15,479 nucleotides of DNA from RGIG8709 sp045575975 (GCA_045575975.1 JAZNFO010000058.1:1-15479), one strand, 5' to 3'. Numbered from the stretch's first letter, positions 7,805 through 15,328 are shown. Translations and numbers: made by a program. Notes: generated by a model from the letters alone, not told the origin.

Positions 7805-9511
7805 TTAATTCACTTCCGTCAATTTTATGTCCTTCAATATAAGCTGAACATTCTGAAAACCTTTATAATCGTTGATATCTATACCATAGGCAACATCAAC
7901 AAAGTCACCCTCGTTCAGATAATTAAAATGCTCACCCATTCCAAAACCAACTGCATCAATAAATTTATTGTCTTTAAGCAGAGTCATCCTTAAATGCCTG
8001 CCCTCACTCATTGTGCTGATCTTATGGATTTTAACATTTTTTGTCGCGAAAACCGGTGTGGGATTATCCACTCCAAATGGCTGAAGCTTATTTATATCAT
8101 CAACTGTATCCAGATTTATATATGCAACCTTAATAACAGCATCAATTGAAACAGTTGGGAGCATTGCCTCCTCTGTCAATTGTTTGGGAGTATAACTATT
8201 TATTAACTCTCTGAATTTATCAATATTTTCAGTCTTTATAGAAAGACCTGCTGCAAGCTCGTGTCCGCCGAATTTAACAAGCAATTCTGAAGAATTTTCA
8301 AGAGCTTCAAACAGGTTATATCCATTGATACTTCTGCCTGAACCTTTTGCCTCATCACCGTCAATTGCAAAAAGAATAGACGGCTTATAGAATTTTTCTG
8401 TAATTTTTGAAGAAACTATTCCCACAATTCCATGATGCCAGTTTTCATGAGGAATAACTAAAACATTATCATTCTTAATTTCTGGATGATTTTCAATATA
8501 TTCAAGTGCTTCGGCAAACATCATCTGTTCAGTCTGCTGTCTTATAATATTTTCTTTACACAAGTCATTTGCAAGCTCATATGCTCTTTCTTTGCTGTCA
8601 GTCAAAAACATTTCTACACTTCTTGATGCACAGCCGAGTCTTCCGCTTGCATTAATTCTTGGAGCAATTATATATCCTATAGTCGATGTTGTTATGGCTT
8701 TTGAATTATTGGTTGAAACATCTATCAATGCTCTGAGACCAACATTATCAGTAAAATTAAATCTGTCTAATCCTTCTTTTACCAGCACTCTGTTTTCATC
8801 AATCAGGGGAGAAATATCTGCTACTGTCCCAAGACAAACAAAATCCGAATACATTTCCATCAAAGATTTAACATCAGCAGATCCCTCTATGGCCTGTATC
8901 AGTTTAAATGCTACACCAACACCGGCAAGATTTTTAAAAGGATAACTGCAATCTTTTCTCTTTGGATCAATAGTAGCATATGCATCCGGTATCTGCTCTT
9001 TACACTCGTGATGGTCTGTTACTATAATATCCATACCAAGTTTTTTTGCATATTCTGTCTCTTCAACAGCGGTTATACCAGTATCAACCGTTATAATAAG
9101 ACTCGTACCTTCTGCTTTAATCTTATCGAGAGCCTCAATATTTACACCATAGCCTTCCTGGATACGATCCGGAACATAATAATCAACTTCAAGACCAAGT
9201 CTTGACAAGTGTTTGTATAAAATAGCTATACTTGTTATTCCGTCAACATCATAATCACCGTATATAGTAACTTTCTCACCGTTTTTTATTGCAATGTTTA
9301 TTCTTTCAACAGCCTTATTCATATCCTTCAAAAGATACGGATCGTGAAGACAATTATAATCCGCATTTAAAAATTTCTTAATATCGTCTTTCTCACGAAT
9401 ACCTCTGTTATACAAAATAATCGCAGTTATCGGTGAAATATGCAGTTCCTTAGAGATGTCAATAACACGGTCCTTATCAAATTCTTTAATTAACCACTTC
9501 TTCTGTAACAT
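7805..9511 (-). CDS. recJ: Single-stranded-DNA-specific 5'-3' exonuclease RecJ
   Basis: A manganese- or magnesium-dependent DHH-family exonuclease used in recombinational repair and mismatch-repair excision. The 568-residue protein carries YGDYDVDG (84-91, metal-binding Asp86, 88, 90), TVDTG (141-145), the DHH motif VTDHHE (164-169), an arginine-containing NASGRLG (287-293), and the DHHA1 motif GSGRS and FGGHELAAG (414-422). The C-terminal OB-fold region completes it. The length resembles E. coli RecJ rather than the roughly 780-residue Bacillus form with a C-terminal extension. The ATG at 9509-9511 has GGGAG at good distance. It is first in an operon with rel, the MBL-fold hydrolase gene, hemZ and the acyltransferase gene, driven by the promoter at 9549-9577. 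Confidence 0.97.
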   Translation of the reverse strand: MLQKKWLIKEFDKDRVIDISKELHISPITAIILYNRGIREKDDIKKFLNADYNCLHDPYLLKDMNKAVERINIAIKNGEKVTIYGDYDVDGITSIAILYKHLSRLGLEVDYYVPDRIQEGYGVNIEALDKIKAEGTSLIITVDTGITAVEETEYAKKLGMDIIVTDHHECKEQIPDAYATIDPKRKDCSYPFKNLAGVGVAFKLIQAIEGSADVKSLMEMYSDFVCLGTVADISPLIDENRVLVKEGLDRFNFTDNVGLRALIDVSTNNSKAITTSTIGYIIAPRINASGRLGCASRSVEMFLTDSKERAYELANDLCKENIIRQQTEQMMFAEALEYIENHPEIKNDNVLVIPHENWHHGIVGIVSSKITEKFYKPSILFAIDGDEAKGSGRSINGYNLFEALENSSELLVKFGGHELAAGLSIKTENIDKFRELINSYTPKQLTEEAMLPTVSIDAVIKVAYINLDTVDDINKLQPFGVDNPTPVFATKNVKIHKISTMSEGRHLRMTLLKDNKFIDAVGFGMGEHFNYLNEGDFVDVAYGIDINDYKGFQNVQLILKDIKLTEVN

Positions 9512-9548
9512 ATTGCTTCTCCCAATTAATTTTTTCTACATAAAATTT

Positions 9549-9577
9549 ATTTTATCACGAATATACATAAATTACAA
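9549..9577 (-). promoter_or_regulatory. Sigma-A promoter of the recJ operon
   Basis: On the minus strand TTGTAA (9572-9577) and TAAAAT (9549-9554) are separated by exactly 17 bases; both differ from consensus at one or two positions. This is the best promoter candidate in the 137-base gap between the SLOG gene and recJ, leaving a leader of about 30 bases. A perfect TTGACA (9593-9598) lies further upstream but has no matching -10. Confidence 0.6.
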
Positions 9578-9648
9578 CACTTTTTTATTTTTATTGTCAA
9601 TTTCAACAATGTTTACACCCTGTATATGAACGAAATAACAAATTCAAA

Positions 9649-10113
9649 TCACACAAAAATGATTTCAAGTCCATTTTCATTGGCATATTTTAGAGTATAT
9701 GCACTTCCGCCTCTGCTTTTTCTTACATAAGCAATGCACACGCAACTATGGTCAACCAAGTGTCTGTTTCTTTTCTGCATACATCCTCTGTAATATTTAT
9801 CAGAGGTATAAATAACCTTATCTGCCTTTTTCATTATATCATCATATTTCATCTTATTCTCAATATTCCAGGAATTACTCTGGTCTTTGCAGGGAAGAAC
9901 AAGAATAAGTCTTATATTATTATATTTTTCTTTAAGCTCAAGAACAATTTCTGCAGCAAGTGTATCAAAGCCAAGAGCTCCTCCACACCCATAATAAATT
10001 ATCCCTCTTTTTATAAGACTTTCAATTTCTGCTGAAATGTTCTTTCTTATCTTTGGCACATCTTCTGGATTAATGTCTCTATGCCCCGTAAAACAACAAG
10101 TTAGATTTTTCAT
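9649..10113 (-). CDS. SLOG-family (YpsA/DUF1273-like) nucleotide-binding protein
   Basis: A 154-residue soluble protein. CFTGHRDINPED near the start, GCGGALGFDTLAAEIVLEL (about residues 42-60) and the spaced LPC, NIENKMKYDDIMKKADKVIY and RNRHLVDHSCVCIAYV segments resemble the YpsA-like SLOG family, a Rossmann-type fold thought to bind nucleotide-related ligands. B. subtilis YpsA has been linked to cell division and stress, but the molecular role is unresolved and should not be assumed here. The start is the ATG at 10111-10113 with AAAGG upstream; a TTG 15 bases earlier would give a longer form without a ribosome binding site. It lies 24 bases after mutS2 and is probably the last gene of the uraA-pyrR-mutS2 unit. 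I see no strong terminator after it, and recJ starts from its own promoter. Confidence 0.8.
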   Translation of the reverse strand: MKNLTCCFTGHRDINPEDVPKIRKNISAEIESLIKRGIIYYGCGGALGFDTLAAEIVLELKEKYNNIRLILVLPCKDQSNSWNIENKMKYDDIMKKADKVIYTSDKYYRGCMQKRNRHLVDHSCVCIAYVRKSRGGSAYTLKYANENGLEIIFV

Positions 10114-10137
10114 TAGTCTGCCTTTCAATTTATAACG

Positions 10138-12498
10138 CTATTTAAGTTCAACAACAGTAACTCCGTTTTCACCTTCACCAAATCTTCCGTTTCTAAAACT
10201 TTTGACATGTGGATGGCGTCTTAACATATCCTGAATACCGCTTCTTAAAACTCCGGTACCCTTTCCATGTATAAGCGTTACATTTTTTATTCCGCTAAGC
10301 ACACTTCTGTCAAGAAACATATCTGTCTCTTCAAGAGCCTCCTCAAGATTCATACCTCTTAAATCAACATCCGTTTTAACTGCTGTTATGGACTTTTCAG
10401 AAGTTTTTCTTGGCATATATTTTTTTATATTCTCCGGTGTCTCGTCCTCTAAAACTACAAGATTTGAAATTTTTGACACTGTTTTCATAATCCCCATCTG
10501 GATTTGGCAGGTTTCATCTTTTTTATTTATACTAAGAACAGTTCCCTTATCATTAAGGTCAACTATAAGTACGGTTGCCCCAGGTTTCAGGGTGTTAATA
10601 TTTGCACTATTCTTTCTTGACTGCACAGGCTTTGGATTTGATTTCGCTTTTTTAAGCTTTATGCTGAGTTCTTTTTTGACCTCTTCCATTGCCCTTATTG
10701 TGTCTTTTTCTTCTTTTTGGCGTTTCAATATCTTCATTTCTGATAAAATTTCTTCTGTTTCCGCCTTTGTCTCTTCAATGATTTTTGCAGCCTTTTCGTT
10801 TGCTTTTTCAATTATTCTGGCTTTTTTCTTTTCAAAATTATCTCTTTCCTTTAAAAGTTCCGCCTTAAGTTCGTCAATTTCCGCTTTTAAAGTTTCCTGT
10901 TCAAATCTCTTTTCTTCTGCTATCTGTCTGTCTTTTTCTATTCGTGATAGAACATCCTCGAATTTTACATTATCATTGGAAATCTTTTCTTTGGCTTTTT
11001 CAATGATGTAATCGGATAGACCTAATTTTCTTGAAATTGCAAATGCGTTACTTTTTCCCGGTATACCAATTAAAAGCCTGTATGTGGGACTTAAAGTTTC
11101 CACATTAAATTCCAAAGAGCCGTTTTCAACTCTTTCTGTTGAAAGTGCATAAAGCTTAAGTTCACTATAATGAGTTGTTGCAACTGTTTTTGCTCCTATT
11201 TTTCTCACATATTCAAGTATCGCACCAGCAAGAGCTGCCCCCTCTGTGGGGTCTGTTCCCGCCCCAAGTTCATCAAAGAGAATCAGAGAATCAGGAGTTA
11301 TATTATCAATTATTCTCACAATATTTTTCATATGTGAAGAAAAGGTTGACAAACTCTGTTCTATACTTTGCTCATCTCCGATATCCGCAAAAACATTTTC
11401 AAAAAAAGAAAGTTCTGTGTTATCATCTGCCGGAACCAAAAGACCTGATTGTGCCATCAAAGTAAACAATCCAACAGTCTTTAAAACAACAGTTTTTCCA
11501 CCGGTATTAGGTCCGGTTACAATCAAGCTGTCAAAATCAATTCCAAGATTAACATTTTCAGGAATAACTTTATCCGCAGAAATCAACGGATGCCTTCCGT
11601 TTATTATGTTTATTCTTCCTTTGTCATTCATAACAGGCATAACAGCCTTTTGTGCTCTTGCGAGCTTTGCTTTTGCAAAAATAAATTCAAGCTCACATAA
11701 AATACCATAATTTTCAATTAAATCATCTGTTATATTTGCAACATTTAAAGTTAATCCAAGAAGAATTTTTTCTATTTCTCTTTTTTCGTTTATCGCTAAT
11801 TCATTTAATGCATTATTTGCATTAACTGAAGACTGAGGCTCTACAAATAAAGTTCCCCCCGAAGCAGAGATATCATGGACAATTCCGGGAATTTCGTTTC
11901 TGTATTCTGCTTTGACAGGCACAACATATCTTCCCGCTTTCACAGTAACAAGGCTATCCTGTAAAAACTTTTTATAATGCTCCGAGCGAACCATATCATT
12001 TAATGTATTTTTTATTTTCTGCTCTTCATTTTTTATCTTTTTTCTGATAGCATAAAGTTCACTACTTGCATTATCAGAAATCTCATTTTCCCCTAATATT
12101 ATTTTTGAAATTTCATCGCTTATTTCCTTGTGGGACTTAAGTTCATTAAAATACTTTGAAAGACAGCTTTCTTTATCTGTATAAAATTTTTTAAGGTTAT
12201 CTACACAGTTTAAAATCCTTGCAACATTTAAAAGTTCTGTCGTTGACAGTACCCCTCCCACATTAATCCTTTTCACAGAATTTTCAGGATTATTCATACG
12301 GGAAATTTCGGGAAGGGAATATTTAAGCATCAAAACAAGAGCAGCATCCGTTTCGAAAAGTTTTTCCTTTACGGCAGAATAGTCTGCTTCAGGTTTTAAT
12401 ACTGATATTCTTTCTATAACATCATCATTAACCGCATATTCAGATAATTTTTCTCTTATTTTGTCAAATTCAAGTGTTTTAAGTGTCTTAAGTTCCAT
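10138..12498 (-). CDS. mutS2: MutS2: MutS-like ATPase with C-terminal Smr nuclease domain
   Basis: A 786-residue MutS-family ATPase without the mismatch-recognition domains of MutS. In order: the clamp and lever domains; Walker A GPNTGGKT (329-336); Walker B and signature region LFDELGAGTDPTEG (407-420); a long charged coiled-coil arm (about 512-612); a KOW-like stretch (about 637-682); and an Smr domain with DLRG (712-715) and HGKGTG (744-749). Earlier work tied MutS2 to suppressing recombination. More recent B. subtilis work shows it acting on collided ribosomes, so it may be a ribosome-rescue factor. The start at the ATG 12496-12498 is chosen because ATGGAG precedes it by 6 bases. Two upstream starts (the next ATG at 12508-12510, and one overlapping the end of pyrR) have no such site. 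It follows pyrR by 16 bases. Confidence 0.96.
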   Translation of the reverse strand: MELKTLKTLEFDKIREKLSEYAVNDDVIERISVLKPEADYSAVKEKLFETDAALVLMLKYSLPEISRMNNPENSVKRINVGGVLSTTELLNVARILNCVDNLKKFYTDKESCLSKYFNELKSHKEISDEISKIILGENEISDNASSELYAIRKKIKNEEQKIKNTLNDMVRSEHYKKFLQDSLVTVKAGRYVVPVKAEYRNEIPGIVHDISASGGTLFVEPQSSVNANNALNELAINEKREIEKILLGLTLNVANITDDLIENYGILCELEFIFAKAKLARAQKAVMPVMNDKGRINIINGRHPLISADKVIPENVNLGIDFDSLIVTGPNTGGKTVVLKTVGLFTLMAQSGLLVPADDNTELSFFENVFADIGDEQSIEQSLSTFSSHMKNIVRIIDNITPDSLILFDELGAGTDPTEGAALAGAILEYVRKIGAKTVATTHYSELKLYALSTERVENGSLEFNVETLSPTYRLLIGIPGKSNAFAISRKLGLSDYIIEKAKEKISNDNVKFEDVLSRIEKDRQIAEEKRFEQETLKAEIDELKAELLKERDNFEKKKARIIEKANEKAAKIIEETKAETEEILSEMKILKRQKEEKDTIRAMEEVKKELSIKLKKAKSNPKPVQSRKNSANINTLKPGATVLIVDLNDKGTVLSINKKDETCQIQMGIMKTVSKISNLVVLEDETPENIKKYMPRKTSEKSITAVKTDVDLRGMNLEEALEETDMFLDRSVLSGIKNVTLIHGKGTGVLRSGIQDMLRRHPHVKSFRNGRFGEGENGVTVVELK

Positions 12499-12514
12499 CT
12501 TAATCTCCATATTT

Positions 12515-13057
12515 TTATTTTTCAAAAATGTCCACTGAGTCAAAGTCATCAATTTCAGATAGTCCGACCTTTATAACTTCGCCTCTTGATGTGGGAATAT
12601 TTTTCCCAACATAATCAGGTCTTATAGGCAGTTCTCTATGTCCTCTGTCCACCATAACAGCAAGCTGAATTTTAGCAGGTCTGCCAAGATAAATAAGTGC
12701 ATCAAGCGCTGCTCTTATGGTTCTTCCTGTATATATAACATCATCAATCAGAACAACAGTCTTATTGTTAATATCTTCTGAAATATCAGAAAATGTCAAC
12801 ACATCACCTCTGCTTTTTTCTCTGACATCATCCCTGAAATCTGTTATATCAAGAGAACCTGTGGGTATTACCTTTGAGCTGTCAATCTTATTATAAATAC
12901 ATTCCGCAATCCTATTCGCAAGAGGAATTCCCCTTGTTTTTATTCCAACTAATATTATATTATCATTACTTTCATTTCTTTCAATAATCTCATGAGCAAT
13001 TCTAACAATTGCCCTTTCCATTGCCTTTTCATCAAGTAATCTTGATTTAAATTTCAT
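12515..13057 (-). CDS. pyrR: Bifunctional pyr operon RNA-binding regulator / uracil phosphoribosyltransferase
   Basis: A 180-residue protein; B. subtilis PyrR has 181. The PRPP-binding motif VVLIDDVIYTGRT (101-113) is complete, and the PyrR-specific stretch LDITDFRDD (69-77) and MVDRGHRELPIRPDYVGKNIPTS are present. Known role: with bound UMP or UTP, PyrR binds a leader RNA hairpin and favours transcription termination of pyrimidine genes; it also converts uracil and PRPP to UMP. The ATG at 13055-13057 has GGGAGG four bases upstream. It lies between uraA and mutS2, so its partner permease is next to it. The leader of uraA contains an attenuator-like structure that PyrR may control, though the known PyrR-binding loop is not clearly recognisable there. 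Confidence 0.96.
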   Translation of the reverse strand: MKFKSRLLDEKAMERAIVRIAHEIIERNESNDNIILVGIKTRGIPLANRIAECIYNKIDSSKVIPTGSLDITDFRDDVREKSRGDVLTFSDISEDINNKTVVLIDDVIYTGRTIRAALDALIYLGRPAKIQLAVMVDRGHRELPIRPDYVGKNIPTSRGEVIKVGLSEIDDFDSVDIFEK

Positions 13058-13084
13058 ATTCCCTCCCAAGTCTAAAAACGACTT

Positions 13085-13122
13085 TCGCCGCAAAGAAATT
13101 CTTCCTTGCGGCGATTTTTCTT
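13085..13122 (+). terminator. Strong hairpin between uraA and pyrR, T-run on the plus strand
   Basis: A 9-bp GC-rich stem, TCGCCGCAA / TTGCGGCGA (13085-13093 and 13106-13114, 12-base loop), is followed on the plus strand by TTTTTCTT. In the direction of the neighbouring genes (minus) the T run comes only after six other bases, so termination there would be weaker. It may partly separate uraA from pyrR, protect or process the transcript, or block antisense transcription. The hairpin is certain; its role is not. Confidence 0.55.
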
Positions 13123-13139
13123 AAAAATAATCTTATGAA

Positions 13140-14528
13140 TTATATTTCATCTTTAAAATCAAAATCTCTTCCAGGAAGAATAGCATTAAGAATAGTACCA
13201 ACAATTGAAGCAACCGCAAGAGCTGATAGTGAAATTGTTACTTTACCCAACACGATTGTTGTTGCACCAAGTCCTAATGATGAAACAAGAATAACTGCGG
13301 CAATAATAAGGTTACGGCTCTTTGTGAAGTCAACATTATTCTCAACAACATTTCTAACACCAATTGCAGAAATCATTCCGTAAAGCACAAATGAAATACC
13401 ACCGATAACAGCTGTTGGAATAAGATTTACAATTGCTGCAAACTTTGGTGAGAAAGAAAGAACAACCGCAATAACTGCTGCAATTCTGATAACAATCGGA
13501 TCATATACTTTTGATAAAACAAGAACACCTGTATTTTCGCCATATGTTGTGTTTGCAGGTCCTCCAAAAAGGGCTGAAAGTGAAGTTGCAAGACCATCAC
13601 CTATAAGTGTTCTATGAAGTCCTGGATCTGCAATATAGTTTTTGCCAACAGTTGAAGATATAGCAGATATATCACCGATATGTTCCATCATTGTTGCAAG
13701 TGAAATCGGTACAATCGCAATTATTGAACTAACTATCAATGAAGAATTTTTCCAGTCAATTCCCCCGAAAACAGTTCCGTTCCATTTAACAGGAAATCCT
13801 ATCCAGGCTGCATTTTTAAGATTTTCAAGTGCACCAACTGAGAAAAGCTTCAGACTTTCATTTCCGCCGATAGTAATATATGATGCTCCATCTGCACCAA
13901 CAATTGTTTCACCAAAGAAAACCGCAAGTAATGCAGCAACAAGACAACTTCCAACTACACCGCATAATATTGGAATTATTTTAAGCATACCTTTTCCGAA
14001 TATATTGAAAACAATAACAATAGCAAGAGCAATAATTGCAATAAGCCAGTTTGCCTGACAGTTAGAAACTGCACTTCCTGCAAGTCCAAGTCCAATAGCA
14101 ATAATAATAGGCCCTGTTACAACCGGTGGGAAGAATTTCATAACTTTTTTAATTCCTGCCCATTTAATAAGTCCAGCAAGAACCAGGTAAACAAGACCTG
14201 CAGCAGCAACACCAAGACAAGCATAAGGAAGAAGCTGAGCGTTAGTCATACCATTTGCACCTGCAAGAGGAGCAACAGCACCATAACCACCAAGAAATGC
14301 AAAAGATGAACCAAGAAAAGCCGGAACTTTACACTTTGTTAAAAAGTGGAATAAAAGAGTTCCAACACCTGCCATAAACAATGTTGTTGCAATATCAAGC
14401 CCTGTTAAAAGAGGAACTAAAACAGTTGCACCAAACATTGCAAACATATGCTGAAATCCAAGAACCAACATCTTTGGAATTCCCAGCTGTTTTGCATCAT
14501 AAATCGCATCATTTGTTTTGTTTGACAT
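13140..14528 (-). CDS. uraA: Uracil permease, NCS2 family
   Basis: A 462-residue inner-membrane uracil:proton symporter with about 14 membrane segments. NCS2 signature regions are visible: QHMFAMFGATVLVP (about residues 26-39), FLGSSFAF (71-78), MMEHIGDISA with the conserved Glu282, and PANTTYGENTGV with Glu331 in the GENTG motif. These two glutamates correspond to the uracil-binding residues of E. coli UraA, and the PANTTYGENTG form points to uracil rather than xanthine or urate. The ATG at 14526-14528 has AAGGAG at 8 bases; a GTG nine bases earlier overlaps that site and is rejected. It is the first gene of the uraA-pyrR-mutS2-SLOG unit, preceded by a sigma-A promoter and a leader of about 150 bases with an internal terminator. 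Expression is therefore probably controlled by attenuation. Confidence 0.95.
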   Translation of the reverse strand: MSNKTNDAIYDAKQLGIPKMLVLGFQHMFAMFGATVLVPLLTGLDIATTLFMAGVGTLLFHFLTKCKVPAFLGSSFAFLGGYGAVAPLAGANGMTNAQLLPYACLGVAAAGLVYLVLAGLIKWAGIKKVMKFFPPVVTGPIIIAIGLGLAGSAVSNCQANWLIAIIALAIVIVFNIFGKGMLKIIPILCGVVGSCLVAALLAVFFGETIVGADGASYITIGGNESLKLFSVGALENLKNAAWIGFPVKWNGTVFGGIDWKNSSLIVSSIIAIVPISLATMMEHIGDISAISSTVGKNYIADPGLHRTLIGDGLATSLSALFGGPANTTYGENTGVLVLSKVYDPIVIRIAAVIAVVLSFSPKFAAIVNLIPTAVIGGISFVLYGMISAIGVRNVVENNVDFTKSRNLIIAAVILVSSLGLGATTIVLGKVTISLSALAVASIVGTILNAILPGRDFDFKDEI

Positions 14529-14576
14529 AAAATACACTCCTTAATTTATCCGGTTTTTCATCCTTTATCAATGCAA

Positions 14577-14605
14577 ACAAAAAAGCCTTGTCACGAAGAC
14601 AAGGC
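14577..14605 (-). terminator. Intrinsic terminator (attenuator) in the uraA leader
   Basis: On the minus strand GCCTTGTC and GACAAGGC (14598-14605 and 14585-14592) form a perfect 8-bp stem with a 5-base loop, followed by TTTTTT. It lies between the promoter and the uraA start, about 50 bases before the ATG, so full termination here would silence the permease. Upstream pairings that could open or permit it are described in the findings. Confidence 0.85.
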
Positions 14606-14679
14606 AGTATCTCTTTGAAGAAATTTTATAAAGTCTTACTGATGTCTCGCATCGAATTTAAAGACAAACCATTTACTTT
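14596..14679 (-). promoter_or_regulatory. Candidate antiterminator and anti-antiterminator region of the uraA leader
   Basis: The segment GAGACATCAGT (14638-14648) can pair with ACTGCCTTGTCTT (14596-14608), which includes the 5' arm of the terminator; that would be an antiterminator. The same GAGACA can instead pair with an upstream TGTCT (14662-14666), freeing the terminator. This three-way competition is the logic of PyrR attenuators. The known PyrR loop (around UCCNGNGAGG) is at best weakly matched by UGCGAGAC, so the controlling ligand or protein is inferred from the neighbouring pyrR. Confidence 0.4.
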
Positions 14680-14685
14680 AGTCGA

Positions 14686-14714
14686 ATTATATCATATTAT
14701 GAATAATTTGTAAA
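14686..14714 (-). promoter_or_regulatory. Sigma-A promoter of uraA-pyrR-mutS2
   Basis: On the minus strand TTTACA (14709-14714) and a perfect TATAAT (14686-14691) are separated by exactly 17 bases. The predicted start is near 14679, giving a leader of about 150 bases. This is the best-matched promoter in the window. Confidence 0.8.
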
Positions 14715-14723
14715 TACCTTTTT

Positions 14724-14754
14724 AAAAAAAGTGATTTAATGCTACATCAAATCA
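14724..14754 (-). terminator. Terminator of the coat-like gene, with the stop codon as its loop
   Basis: The arms 14745-14754 and 14732-14741 (minus TGATTTGATG and CATTAAATCA) form a 10-bp stem with one G-U pair. The 3-base loop (14742-14744) is exactly the TAG stop codon. The stem is followed by CTTTTTTT. The stem is AT-rich, so strength is moderate, but position and T run are right for the gene upstream. Confidence 0.65.
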
Positions 14755-15296
14755 TTAGATGATATATTGATAAATTTAACATCCGTTAAATCACATATAA
14801 TCCATACACCATTTACATCAAGAACAATATAATTCATTCCCATTTCTTTTAATATACCTGATTTCTTTACATATGTATCTGCTCCAAACATAAATTCCGC
14901 AGTTATATATTTACCCATATATTCACAGAGCAAATCACTGATAGGTCTGTTCGGACTACAGCCGCTGTTTCCCGGATACCTGTATGCAATTCCCATATTG
15001 GCATTATATCTTTCATTTATATCAATATCCATTTCCCTGTTTCTTTGAGTATTTTCCGGCATATTGTTTCTTTTGAGTACCTCTCCCTGATTTAACGGAA
15101 ATCTAACATTATTACCATTTTCATCCGGAATATTATTCATATTACGGTTCATCATATTATCCGTTGATTGGTTATACATTTCAGAATCCTCCGACACATT
15201 GTCAGGCACGATGCTTCCCGGGGGAAAAACCGCTTTATCATACGGTGCATTATAAAAATCATCTTCACCTCTTCTGATATTTCCAACATATCTCAA
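14742..15296 (-). CDS. Probable spore coat-like protein with conserved C-terminal beta domain
   Basis: A 184-residue protein with no signal peptide or membrane segment. The first two thirds are polar, rich in Asn, Met, Arg and Asp, and probably disordered (about residues 30-100). The last 70 residues look folded: GCSPNRPISDLLCEYMGKYITAEF, then GILKEMGMNYIVLDVNGVWIICDLTDVKFINI. This pattern recalls a domain found in many clostridial hypothetical proteins and is loosely similar to the GerQ coat protein fold. The link to the coat is an inference. The start is TTG (15294-15296), with a full AAGGAGGT nine bases upstream; no ATG is available before residue 39. A sigma-K-like promoter lies upstream and a terminator overlaps the stop codon, so it is probably monocistronic. 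Confidence 0.6.
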   Translation of the reverse strand: MRYVGNIRRGEDDFYNAPYDKAVFPPGSIVPDNVSEDSEMYNQSTDNMMNRNMNNIPDENGNNVRFPLNQGEVLKRNNMPENTQRNREMDIDINERYNANMGIAYRYPGNSGCSPNRPISDLLCEYMGKYITAEFMFGADTYVKKSGILKEMGMNYIVLDVNGVWIICDLTDVKFINISSNDLM

Positions 15297-15328
15297 AACA
15301 AAATACCTCCTTAAATATGCTATAGTAA

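Noticed and set aside
8592..8945. 117-codon open frame on the plus strand
   Set aside because: It lies fully antisense to recJ, which has all its catalytic motifs; it is a shadow of that gene.
9590..9620. Terminator after the SLOG gene
   Set aside because: ATTGT/ACAAT gives only a weak stem, and no T run follows on the minus strand.
10388..11011. 207-codon open frame on the plus strand
   Set aside because: It is antisense to the mutS2 coiled-coil region; its Ser/Phe-rich composition is what the reverse of Lys/Glu-rich coding gives. It has no ribosome binding site or recognisable family.
12499..12552. MutS2 starting upstream, overlapping the end of pyrR
   Set aside because: Only the ATG at 12496-12498 has a ribosome binding site (ATGGAG) at proper spacing, and the resulting N-terminus fits the family.
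13055..13093. PyrR starting 12 codons earlier
   Set aside because: The extra stretch contains the GGGAGG ribosome binding site for the ATG at 13055-13057 and would make the protein longer than the family norm.
13642..14058. 138-codon open frame on the plus strand
   Set aside because: It lies fully antisense to uraA and has no independent support.
14610..14680. Purine-type riboswitch in the uraA leader
   Set aside because: The conserved TCTACC core and paired loops of that class are absent, and the gene is a uracil rather than a purine permease.
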